DNA of 13,232 bases from Pseudomonas sp. GTDB lineage: Bacteria > Pseudomonadota > Gammaproteobacteria > Pseudomonadales > Pseudomonadaceae. The notes below the pieces were generated by a model. That model was not told the origin of the DNA. It ran no database searches and was given only the letters and a program-made list of their open reading frames with translations. Location of the stretch: positions 1 through 13,232 of the forward strand of contig NZ_JASLAW010000186.1 in NCBI RefSeq assembly GCF_030147005.1. Direction: 5' to 3'. This document shows positions 5,701 through 12,296 of the stretch, piece by piece. The position numbers and the translations under genes are program-made. Position 1 is the first letter of the stretch. Each line of letters begins with the position of its first letter.

Positions 5701-8584
5701 GGCTGCTTTCTTCCACCGCGCCATACAGGTCGAGCAAGGCTTCGCACAATTGATCGATAGGGTGCAGGTCGGCAAGGTGCGCGCCCTCTCCCAGTGTGGT
5801 CAGTTCGTTCAGCAGCGCGGTCAGTTCCTGGCGCTCGCCGGGGTGTTGCTGCCAGCGGCGCAGCAGGCTTTCGGCGTCGAGCAGGATGTCCATGCCCTGG
5901 GCCAGGAAGTTGGTGATCAGGTGCGGATCGCGCTTGATGCGCAGGCCGGTGCCGGGGGCGTTGAGCAGTGCTTCAAGCTGTTGGTCCAACCGGCTTTGGG
6001 TGCGCGCGATCAAGTCCGCCGCGCCCTTGATCGGCGCCAGGGGGTCGCTGCCCAGGTCACGCAGCCCGCGCTGGAACACGCCTTCGGCTTCGAGCAACAA
6101 GTCGACTTCATCCAAGTCCAGCGGCAGCCGGTGAGCCTTGTATTCGCGGGTGAGGTGGTCGAGCGGGCGGGCCAGTTCGGCGATCGGCAATACGCCGGCC
6201 ATGTAGGCGCTGCCCTTGAGCGTGTGCAGGGCGCGTTGCAGTTCATCGCTGACCTGCAACGGCACGTGCTCGGCCGCCTGCTGTAGAAAATGGTTCAAGC
6301 TGTCCAGATGGCTCTGGGCTTCGTTGCGAAAGATCTCCAGCAGCATCGGGTCGTGAGGTTCGGCAACCGTTGCCGGGGCCCCGCTGGCCAACCCATGGGC
6401 GCGGGCAGCGAGGGCGTCGACCTCATCGCGCTGGCGCTGGTCGCCGGTGGCAAAGTCGGCGACCAATTCCGGCAGCAGCGCCACCGCTTCATCCAGCACC
6501 TGCTGCACCTCGGGGCCCATGGCAACGCTGCGCTCCAGCACGCGGTTGAGCAGGTTTTCCACGGCCCAGGCCAGCTCGGCCACTACCAGGGCGCGAACCA
6601 TGCGGCCGCTGCCTTTCAAGGTGTGAAAGGCCCGGCGCATTTCGCTCTGGGCGGTTTTTTCGGTGCTGGCGGGCAGGTAGCGGTGCAGCACTTCGAGGAC
6701 TTCGTCGGTTTCCTCGAGGAAGACTTCGCGCAACTCGTCGTCAATCGGTTCTTCGTCGTGAGGGGGCGGCAGCAGGCTACCCGGACGCTGCAGGGCCGGA
6801 GGGTTGAGGCGCGAGGTGGGATTGGCCAGCGCATCGAATTGAGATTGGCTGGGCGCGGTGTCGCCGGACAAGGCGCCGTCGGGTGCGGCCAATGCCTGGC
6901 GCCAGGGTTTTTCAACTGGCAGGTAGCCCAGCGCGCTCAGGGCCTGAGTGGCCAGTTCCAGCACTTTTTCCCCGGCGGCTTCGGGGTCCTGGAGCATGCG
7001 CTCCAGGTAGTATTCCAGGCTGCTGATCACGTCGGCGAAATGCGCCAACTGCGCTTCGTCGGGCGCGGTATCGCTGACCATCAACTGTTCATCGACGTAA
7101 TCGGTGCAACCGCGCATCAGGCTCGCCGCGCGCGGCAGTGGGATCATCGCCAGGGCGCCGCGCACCTGGCTTAACAGCTCCGGCAGGGATTCCAGGCGTT
7201 GGCGGTCCCAATCGGCCTCGATGCAGTCGATCACCAATTCCTTGGCCTGGCGCAGGCATTGGCAGGATTCACGGATCACCAATTGGTGGATCTGGGTCAG
7301 GTCGGTGGTTGGCAGGCGGGTCTCTTCGCGGCTCTGCGGCTCGACCGTGCCGACCATGCCGGCCAACGTGGCTTCGACGTAAAGCAATGCCCCGGCGACG
7401 TCCATCAATACGGCGTCACTGGGCTCGCGCTGGCCCTGCACCAGGCTCAATACTACGGCGAGCTGGTCGATGATGACTTTGCGCGGCTGGCCGAAACCGA
7501 GCACCGCCAGGGTGTCGGCGATCTGGCGCAGCGGCGCCAGCAGCGGGTCAAGGTCCTGGGTGTGCTGGCGGTCGCTGCGCACGAACAGATCGAGGCGCTC
7601 CTTGACCCGTACCAACTCTTCGCACAATGCGCCGAGCACCGAGCCCATGGCGTTGCGGTCTGCGCCGGCCAGGCGCGCACGCTCGGCATCGACCACGGCG
7701 CTGTCGGGCAGGGCTTCATCCAGGCCGTAGCGTTCCTTCAGGCTTTGCATGCGCGGCGTCGGCCGGGTGACTTTGGCGACGTAGAACAGCAGGCTCTTGA
7801 GCAACTCATCCGGCGCAGGCTGGTTGACCCCGCCAATGCCCTGGGCCAACAGGCGCTTGAGTTGCTTGCCGCTGGCCTTGAGCAGGCTGCGCAGCGCCGG
7901 GCTGTTGGCGATCACCCCAGTGAGCATGCCCTCGACCAGCGCCGAGGCGACCTGCCACAACGGCAACAGCGGCGCGCCCTGGCACAGCGCTTCCAGGCGC
8001 GCGAAGACCCGCGCCATGTCTTCAAGGTTACTGGGGCCGTGGTCCTCGCGCAGCAACCCGGCCAGGGCCTGTTGCAGCAGAGCGTGCCATTGACGCAGTT
8101 GTTCGTGCATGTCCGGCGGTGTGCGTTGAGCCAACGCCTCATCGGGCAGCGGCGCGATCGTCAACAGCTGCGGGCTGAACAGGCTGGTTTCCGACAGCAG
8201 GCTTTCACCCCGGGCGCTGCGCAGGTCGTTGAGCAACGGCAACACCACCAGCGGCAGATCGCGACGGGCGCTGTGCACGCGGTCCAGATACAGCGGCAAC
8301 TGGCCGAGGGCCTGTTGCAGCAGGCGGATGCTTTCGTCGCGCCGGCCCACTTGCCCGGCCTGCAGTGCCAGGGCCAGGGCTTCGATCTCTTCAGCCAGCA
8401 GGGCCGCGCCGTAGAACTCGACCATTTGCAGCGCGCCGTGGACCTGGTGGATACCGGCCAGGCACTCGTCAATGGCGTCGCCGGTTTCAATGTAAGCGTC
8501 CAGCGCCGAACGGGCCTGTTTCAGGGTTTCGGCAATGTCGCCCTTGACCCATTCGAGGGCCACGTAGTCGTGCCGATCAACCAT
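2771..8584 (-). CDS. chpA: ChpA, hybrid CheA-type histidine kinase with multiple phosphotransfer domains
   Basis: Cytoplasmic kinase of the Pil-Chp pathway, 1937 residues. An N-terminal FimL-like region holds a phosphotransfer module with H46 (H-Q-V-H-G-A-L). A related module at ~440-530 has Ser at the site (S472, S-Q-V-R-G-A-L). Classical HPt modules have H654 (H-T-L-K-G-S-G), H787 (H-T-L-K-G-S-A), H1088 and H1226 (both H-T-L-K-G-G-A-R-M). Between H787 and H1088 a homologous module has Thr at the site (T929, L-T-T-L-G-E-G-A). A coiled-coil/dimerisation stretch follows at ~1330-1460, then the ATPase with N box 1510-1530 (H-M-L-R-N-A-V-D-H-G), D-D-G-A-G-V at 1563-1568 and G-R-G-V-G-M-D at 1614-1620. 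A CheW-like P5 domain spans ~1653-1790. The C-terminal receiver (~1815-1935) has D1822/D1823, phospho-acceptor D1866, T1896 and K1918. P. aeruginosa ChpA is about 2470 residues with eight modules; this one has seven. Start MVDRHDYVAL is family-typical, with GGAG 5 nt upstream. Confidence 0.97.
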   Translation of the reverse strand: MVDRHDYVALEWVKGDIAETLKQARSALDAYIETGDAIDECLAGIHQVHGALQMVEFYGAALLAEEIEALALALQAGQVGRRDESIRLLQQALGQLPLYLDRVHSARRDLPLVVLPLLNDLRSARGESLLSETSLFSPQLLTIAPLPDEALAQRTPPDMHEQLRQWHALLQQALAGLLREDHGPSNLEDMARVFARLEALCQGAPLLPLWQVASALVEGMLTGVIANSPALRSLLKASGKQLKRLLAQGIGGVNQPAPDELLKSLLFYVAKVTRPTPRMQSLKERYGLDEALPDSAVVDAERARLAGADRNAMGSVLGALCEELVRVKERLDLFVRSDRQHTQDLDPLLAPLRQIADTLAVLGFGQPRKVIIDQLAVVLSLVQGQREPSDAVLMDVAGALLYVEATLAGMVGTVEPQSREETRLPTTDLTQIHQLVIRESCQCLRQAKELVIDCIEADWDRQRLESLPELLSQVRGALAMIPLPRAASLMRGCTDYVDEQLMVSDTAPDEAQLAHFADVISSLEYYLERMLQDPEAAGEKVLELATQALSALGYLPVEKPWRQALAAPDGALSGDTAPSQSQFDALANPTSRLNPPALQRPGSLLPPPHDEEPIDDELREVFLEETDEVLEVLHRYLPASTEKTAQSEMRRAFHTLKGSGRMVRALVVAELAWAVENLLNRVLERSVAMGPEVQQVLDEAVALLPELVADFATGDQRQRDEVDALAARAHGLASGAPATVAEPHDPMLLEIFRNEAQSHLDSLNHFLQQAAEHVPLQVSDELQRALHTLKGSAYMAGVLPIAELARPLDHLTREYKAHRLPLDLDEVDLLLEAEGVFQRGLRDLGSDPLAPIKGAADLIARTQSRLDQQLEALLNAPGTGLRIKRDPHLITNFLAQGMDILLDAESLLRRWQQHPGERQELTALLNELTTLGEGAHLADLHPIDQLCEALLDLYGAVEESSLAVSERFFHEAEQAHEALISMLDQLAAGQEISPASARVHALRELLDDALDPSATGLIKSDGDRAPRIAELGAATEQLSRHTAMDDEIVDVFLEEAVDILDSAGQSLKRWLLEPDGMAPLSSLQRDLHTLKGGARMAEVDAVGDLAQELECVYEGLVDRRYSYSAELSQVLMASHERLALQLEELHQHQPLSGSVELVARLRELRQSSLAAAPVASPHASGADPELLDIFLEEAADILDSSGSALLRWQAEPGNRQEVETLLRDLHTLKGGARMVEIGPIGDLAHELEFLYEGLSAGLLAPSPELFALLQGCHDRLAQMIDAVADGLPVGSVDKLIERIKSLVHPSDEPVVPVVLPAGKAEAVVEPAADMVKISAELLDDLVNLAGETSIFRGRIEQQVNDARIALTEVETTIERMRDQLRRLDTETQSRLFSRQQAEAERLGYEEFDPLEMDRHSHLQQLSRALSESASDLLDLKETLERRNQDAHDLLQQQARINTQLQEGLMRTRMVPFERMLPRLKRIVRQVAGELGKDVEFVVGNAEGEMDRNVLERMAAPLEHMLRNAVDHGLESREVRLRAGKPQKGRITLDLTHEGGDIVFDMRDDGAGVPLEAVRRKAIKRGLLAPNQEISDRDVLQFILQPGFSTAEKITQISGRGVGMDVVHEEVRQLGGSMVIDSIPGVGVHFRIRLPFTVSVNRALMVQCADEQYAIPLNSIDGLVRVLPHELAGHYQQDPPCYEYAGQRYELFYLGDLLHTVSRPKLLGQYQPVPVLLVQCNERHVAVHVDAMAGTREIVVKGLGPQFSAVQGVSGATILGDGRVVLIIDLLAHIRARPAALPAQAVDAPTSFNGPLKKRPLLVLVVDDSVTVRKVTSRLLERNGMNVLTAKDGIDALAVLEEHTPDLMLLDIEMPRMDGFEVAIQVRNDPRLMRLPIIMITSRTGQKHRDRAMAIGVNDYLGKPYQESVLLESIAYWSKPHA

Positions 8585-8660
8585 AACTGCTCCGCTTTGA
8601 ATTCATGGGTTGCGTGTCTTGCCGTTCTTTCAAAACCATTGCAGATCGCGGTTCAATCAT
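8577..8660 (-). other. 27-codon open frame bridging pilJ and chpA
   Basis: This small minus-strand frame begins M-I-E-P-R-S-A-M-V-L and ends S-S-Y-G. Its ATG overlaps the pilJ stop by 8 nt (ATGATTGA) and its TGA overlaps the chpA start by 8 nt (ATGGTTGA). This is the place of pilK in P. aeruginosa. It may be a deletion scar of pilK, a coupling mini-cistron that hands ribosomes from pilJ to chpA, or chance. Against coding: no Shine-Dalgarno precedes the ATG, and codon third positions are far less GC-rich than in the neighbours. Confidence 0.2.
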
Positions 8661-10704
8661 CGGTCTGCTTAGCTGCCGGCAAGGTGAACCCCGACACCGA
8701 CCGACGTAACTGACTGGCCATTTTCGCCAGGTTACCGATGCTCTCGGCGGTCGCCGTGGAGCCGGACGACGTCTGCGTTGTGATCTGCTGAATCACATTC
8801 ATCGTCAGCGAAATCTGCCCGGCTGAAGACGTCTGCTGCTGTGCCGCATTGGAAATGCTCTGGATCAGCGCCGCCAGGGTTTTCGACACCCCTTCGATCT
8901 CTTCCAGCGCCACGCCGGCGTCCTGGGCCAGCCGCGCGCCGCGCACCACTTCGATGGTGGTCTGTTCCATGGAAATGACGGCTTCGTTGGTGTCGGCCTG
9001 GATCGCCCGCACCAGGGTTTCGATCTGCCGGGTCGCCGCCGACGAACGCTCGGCCAGCCGCTGCACCTCATCGGCCACCACGGCAAAACCGCGCCCGGCA
9101 TCCCCGGCCATGCTCGCCTGGATGGCCGCGTTGAGGGCGAGGATGTTGGTCTGGTCGGCGATGTCGTCGATCAGGCTGACGATGTCGCCAATTTCCTGGG
9201 ACGACTCACCCAGGCGCTTGATGCGCTTGGCGGTGTCCTGGATCTGTTCGCGAATGTTGTCCATGCCGTGGATGGTGTTGTGCACCACCTCGTTGCCTTT
9301 GTTGGCAATCTCTACCGAACGCTCCGCCACCGCCGAGGACTCGGCGGCGTTGGCCGACACTTGGTCGATGGACTGGGCCATCTGGTTGATCGCAGTGGAG
9401 GCCTCGGCGATCTGCTGGGCCTGATGCTCCGAGGCCTGGGCCAGGTGCATGGCGGTGGCCTGGGTATCCTGCACCGCGCCGGCGACTTGCCCGGCGGTGA
9501 GGTTGATGGTCGCCACCAGGTCGCGCAGTTGATCCACCGAATAGTTGATCGAGTCGGCAATGGTGCCGGTGAAGTCCTCGGTGACCGAGGCCGTGACGGT
9601 AAGGTCGCCGTCGGCCAGGTCTTCGATCTCGTCCAGCAGACGCATGATCGCGTTCTGATTGCGCTCGTTCTTCTCGGCGGTTTCGCGCAGTTGGCGGTTG
9701 GTCTCGCGCACCATCACCAGGCCGATCAGGATGATCGAGGCCAGCGCCAGCAGCCCCAGCACATAGCCGCCGAGGGTATCCACATTGCGCCCGCCGGCCA
9801 GGTTCTCAAACCCGGTGGCCAGGTGCGAAGCTTCGTCGAGCAGGGTTTGCGACAGGTTGAAAATATTGCTCGCCGAGGCGCGCACCTGGAACAGCTGCGG
9901 CGAGGTTTCGAGGATCTCATCCACGGAACCCGAAACGAATTCGAACAGTTCGGCGATCTCCGCTAACCGCGCACGGGCGTCAGGGTCTTCGACCTGGGTG
10001 ATGCGCAGGCCGGGGTTGCCGTTGAGCATGCCATTGAGCACCACGCCAAAACGATTGGCGTCGCGACCAAAGGCATCGGCGGCCTGCGCGGCGGTTTCGT
10101 CGCCGGCGAGCACGGTGTTGACCGCGCCCAGGATGCGCTCCGCCAGCAGCGACTGGCGCTGGGCCAACGCCACCTGGCTGGCGGGGGCGCCGCGCTGGAG
10201 CAGGATGTCGACGACTTTTTCCGACTCTATCTGCAACTGCGGCACGGTTTCGGCGAGGGTGGCCGCCACTTGGTGCAACGACAGGACGGTCTGTTCGCTG
10301 GCAAGAATGGCGTCGGTGTTTTTCAGCAGGGCTTCCCAGTCGGTCTGCACCGCGCGCATTTCAGCGCGCACGGCACTGGGTGCGGCAGGCAGGCCGGTTT
10401 GCGGGTCGCCTTTTTTCAGGTAGCCCCAGCGCTGGGCAAAGTCGTTACGTGCCTCGCCCAGCAATTTGAACGCGGCGGCCTTGCCGGCGGCGGCTTCGGT
10501 GGCGTTCTTGGCGATGCGCTGGGACAGCACCCGCAGCTCACCCGCATGGCCGATGTACTGTTTGTCGTAGGTGGACTGGGTGTTGAGGTACGCGAAGTTG
10601 GCGAACAGCAGCATGATGAACACGATCAGCGCAATAAACAGCACGATGATCTGCGAGCGGCTGCGCGATGCGGCCTGGGGTTTGGGCGTGGTGACGGTGG
10701 TCAT
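8653..10704 (-). CDS. pilJ: PilJ, methyl-accepting chemotaxis receptor of the Pil-Chp system
   Basis: Inner-membrane receptor of 683 residues, close to the 682 of P. aeruginosa PilJ. The first membrane segment is ~19-40 and the second ~312-333; the periplasmic part between them (~41-311) is the PilJ-type sensor region. HAMP follows at ~334-388, then the cytoplasmic signalling coiled coil with hairpin tip I-D-D-I-A-D-Q-T-N-I-L-A-L-N-A-A-I-Q at 512-529 and G-R-G-F-A-V-V-A-D-E-V at 537-547. In P. aeruginosa it senses pilus/surface contact and signals through PilI to ChpA. The frame is open to 10827, but the ATG at 10702-10704 overlaps the pilI stop as ATGA and gives the family start (MTTVTTPKPQ), so it is preferred. 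No good Shine-Dalgarno is visible, so coupling to pilI is likely. No CheR-docking pentapeptide ends the protein, and no CheR or CheB gene is nearby. Confidence 0.96.
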   Translation of the reverse strand: MTTVTTPKPQAASRSRSQIIVLFIALIVFIMLLFANFAYLNTQSTYDKQYIGHAGELRVLSQRIAKNATEAAAGKAAAFKLLGEARNDFAQRWGYLKKGDPQTGLPAAPSAVRAEMRAVQTDWEALLKNTDAILASEQTVLSLHQVAATLAETVPQLQIESEKVVDILLQRGAPASQVALAQRQSLLAERILGAVNTVLAGDETAAQAADAFGRDANRFGVVLNGMLNGNPGLRITQVEDPDARARLAEIAELFEFVSGSVDEILETSPQLFQVRASASNIFNLSQTLLDEASHLATGFENLAGGRNVDTLGGYVLGLLALASIILIGLVMVRETNRQLRETAEKNERNQNAIMRLLDEIEDLADGDLTVTASVTEDFTGTIADSINYSVDQLRDLVATINLTAGQVAGAVQDTQATAMHLAQASEHQAQQIAEASTAINQMAQSIDQVSANAAESSAVAERSVEIANKGNEVVHNTIHGMDNIREQIQDTAKRIKRLGESSQEIGDIVSLIDDIADQTNILALNAAIQASMAGDAGRGFAVVADEVQRLAERSSAATRQIETLVRAIQADTNEAVISMEQTTIEVVRGARLAQDAGVALEEIEGVSKTLAALIQSISNAAQQQTSSAGQISLTMNVIQQITTQTSSGSTATAESIGNLAKMASQLRRSVSGFTLPAAKQTDD

Positions 10705-11225
10705 GCGGCAACGTCCATGAACCCTGGAGCCTGGGCCAGGGCGAAGGGGCTGAAGACCTGCCACTGCGGGTCGCCCGCGAACTGGCCCTGGATAAACGGC
10801 GCGCCGGAGGCGGTACTGGCCATCCACGCGTCGAGTGCGAAATGCTGCATGCCCACCACCTCGTCCACCAGCAACCCGACAAACAGGTCATTGAATTCCA
10901 CCACCAGCACCCGCCGCTGCTTGCGCGCCTTGGACAGCTCCTGGCCGAGAAACCCGCCCAGGTCCATCACCGGCAACAAGCGCCCGCGCAGGTTGGCCAC
11001 GCCTTTGACCCAGGGTTTTACCCCGGGTATCAGGGTGCAGCGCGGCTCGTGCAACACCTCGGCGACTTCGCCCATGGGCGCTACATACCAATGCTGCCCC
11101 AGGCGAAAACCAATTCCGCTCCAGCGTTGCAGGCGGGTTTCCTGGGACGGCAGGTCGGCGGCCAGCAGGCGGCAGCGGCGGTCGATGTCCAGCAGCAACT
11201 CAAAGGCGGTTTGCGACTCGGTCAT
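10701..11225 (-). CDS. pilI: PilI, CheW-type coupling protein
   Basis: A 174-residue cytoplasmic adaptor that joins PilJ to ChpA; P. aeruginosa PilI has 178. A short N-terminal helix precedes the CheW fold (~35-168). Core motifs are G-V-A-N-L-R-G-R-L-L-P-V-M-D-L at 75-89, the CheW segment facing kinase and receptor, and V-G-L-L-V-D-E-V-V-G-M at 116-126. The start MTESQTAFELL matches the family. It lies 12 nt after the pilH stop with no clear Shine-Dalgarno, so reinitiation or coupling from pilH is likely. Its TGA overlaps the pilJ ATG. Confidence 0.94.
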   Translation of the reverse strand: MTESQTAFELLLDIDRRCRLLAADLPSQETRLQRWSGIGFRLGQHWYVAPMGEVAEVLHEPRCTLIPGVKPWVKGVANLRGRLLPVMDLGGFLGQELSKARKQRRVLVVEFNDLFVGLLVDEVVGMQHFALDAWMASTASGAPFIQGQFAGDPQWQVFSPFALAQAPGFMDVAA

Positions 11226-11237
11226 GATGGCGTGCCG

Positions 11238-11603
11238 TCAGCCGGCCAGCACCTTGTTCAGCGTGGCGATCAGGGTGTCTTCATCGACCGGCTTGGTCAG
11301 GTAGTCCTTGGCACCCTGGCGTTCGCCCCAGATCTTGTCGGTTTCCTGGTCCTTGGTGGTGATGATGATGATCGGGATACCGTTGGTTTCCGGCTCCTTG
11401 GACAATTGGCGCGTGGCCTGGAAGCCGTTGAGGCCCGGCATCACGATGTCCATCAGCACCGCGTCGGGTTTTTCCTGGCGGGCCAGGGCCACGCCGTCCG
11501 CGCCATTTTCGGCTTTCAACACCTGGTGACCATGCTTTTCCAGCATGCTGGTCAGTTTGTACATTTCGGTCGGCGAATCGTCGACGATCAGAACACGTGC
11601 CAT
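11238..11603 (-). CDS. pilH: PilH, single-domain response regulator
   Basis: A 121-residue CheY-like receiver with no output domain. Acidic pocket D8/D9, phospho-acceptor D52 (V-L-M-D-I-V-M-P), T82/T83, and K104 (Y-L-T-K-P). The sequence is almost the same as P. aeruginosa PilH, including the diagnostic S-P-T-E-M-Y-K-L after the acidic pair. In that species PilH is phosphorylated by ChpA and counteracts PilG, being linked to pilus retraction or acting as a phosphate sink. A GTG four codons upstream (11615) would give a 125-residue form. The ATG at 11601-11603 is preferred because it matches the family length and has GGGGA about 5 nt upstream. 46 nt separate it from pilG. Confidence 0.95.
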   Translation of the reverse strand: MARVLIVDDSPTEMYKLTSMLEKHGHQVLKAENGADGVALARQEKPDAVLMDIVMPGLNGFQATRQLSKEPETNGIPIIIITTKDQETDKIWGERQGAKDYLTKPVDEDTLIATLNKVLAG

Positions 11604-11649
11604 GGTTTTCCCCACTACATTGGTCGGCGACGGCCCTTGTGGGGCGGCG

Positions 11650-12057
11650 TCAGTGTGCTTGTTCTACTGCGGCGAAGGCTGGCACATAGGCCTTGATCGC
11701 ACCCAGCAGTTCTTCCTTGCTGAAAGGCTTGGTCAAAAACTGATCGACACCCACGGTCCGCCCCTTGGCCTTGTCGAACAGACCGTCCTTGGAGGACAGC
11801 ATGATCACCGGGATCGACTTGAACGCCGGGTTGTTCTTCACCAGGGCACAGGTCTGGTAGCCATCCAGGCGCGGCATCATGATGTCGACAAAGATAATGT
11901 GCGGGTGATGATCCACGATTCGCGCCAGGGCATCGAAACCGTCGATGGCCGTGATGACCTCGCACCCCATGTTCTTCAACAGCGTCTCGGCGGTGCGGCG
12001 GATCGTTTTCGAGTCGTCGATCACCATCACTCTCAAGGCGTTGGAATGCTGTTCCAT
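11650..12057 (-). CDS. pilG: PilG, single-domain response regulator
   Basis: First gene of the Pil-Chp operon; a 135-residue CheY-like receiver, the same length as P. aeruginosa PilG. Acidic pair D14/D15, phospho-acceptor D58 (I-I-F-V-D-I-M-M-P), S88/S89, and K110 (F-L-T-K-P). In P. aeruginosa phospho-PilG promotes pilus extension and stimulates the adenylate cyclase CyaB through FimV/FimL. The frame is open to 12132, but the ATG at 12055-12057 gives the family start (MEQHSNALRVMVIDDSKT) and has AGAG about 7 nt upstream. It is divergent from gshB across 239 bp. Confidence 0.95.
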   Translation of the reverse strand: MEQHSNALRVMVIDDSKTIRRTAETLLKNMGCEVITAIDGFDALARIVDHHPHIIFVDIMMPRLDGYQTCALVKNNPAFKSIPVIMLSSKDGLFDKAKGRTVGVDQFLTKPFSKEELLGAIKAYVPAFAAVEQAH

Positions 12058-12296
12058 AGTTGCTCTACCATCGCCACAGCGAATCGGTTTTCGGTGTGTA
12101 CTGCCTGATGTCTCACAGGATGAGCCCCGCAAGCCTTGGAATTCAAGGGCTGCTGCGCCGTGGCAGTCTTTTTAGCACAGTCTCCGGGCGCAATCTATCG
12201 AGGCGCCCGCCTGGTGGTTTTTCCTTGACCCACAACAGCCGCAGCGCCACTCTGACGCCACTTTTATGCGCCCTAATTTGCTAGAGGAAATCCCCC
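12058..12296. promoter_or_regulatory. Divergent pilG-gshB intergenic region
   Basis: The 239 bp must hold the start of the pil-chp transcript (leftward) and of gshB (rightward). An imperfect inverted repeat lies at 12132-12151 (AGCCTTG-GAATT-CAAGGGCT) and a perfect one at 12185-12209. A TTGACC at 12225-12230 could be a gshB -35 box, but the sequence 17 bp on (CACTCT) is a poor -10. For pilG, a T-rich block at 12168-12173 (AAAAAG on the minus strand, within TGCTAAAAAG) is the only -10-like AT patch, with no good -35. No coding sequence is seen here. Confidence 0.5.
12185..12209. repeat. Inverted repeat in the pilG-gshB divergent region
   Basis: Perfect 7-bp arms CGGGCGC (12185-12191) and GCGCCCG (12203-12209) flank an 11-bp spacer. 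It could be a protein-binding site or an RNA hairpin. A short T run lies 9 bp beyond it on the plus strand (12218-12222), too far for a clean terminator. Function unknown. Confidence 0.4.

Noticed and set aside
10705..10827. N-terminal extension of pilJ by 41 codons
   Set aside because: The extension is Arg/Gly/Pro-rich, overlaps pilI in another frame, and the ATGA-overlapping start gives the family-typical length of 683.
12161..12177. Possible sigma54 promoter (TGGCAG ... TTAGCA) upstream of gshB
   Set aside because: The GG-to-GC spacing is one base too long for a -24/-12 promoter and the -12 element is not TTGCA-like.
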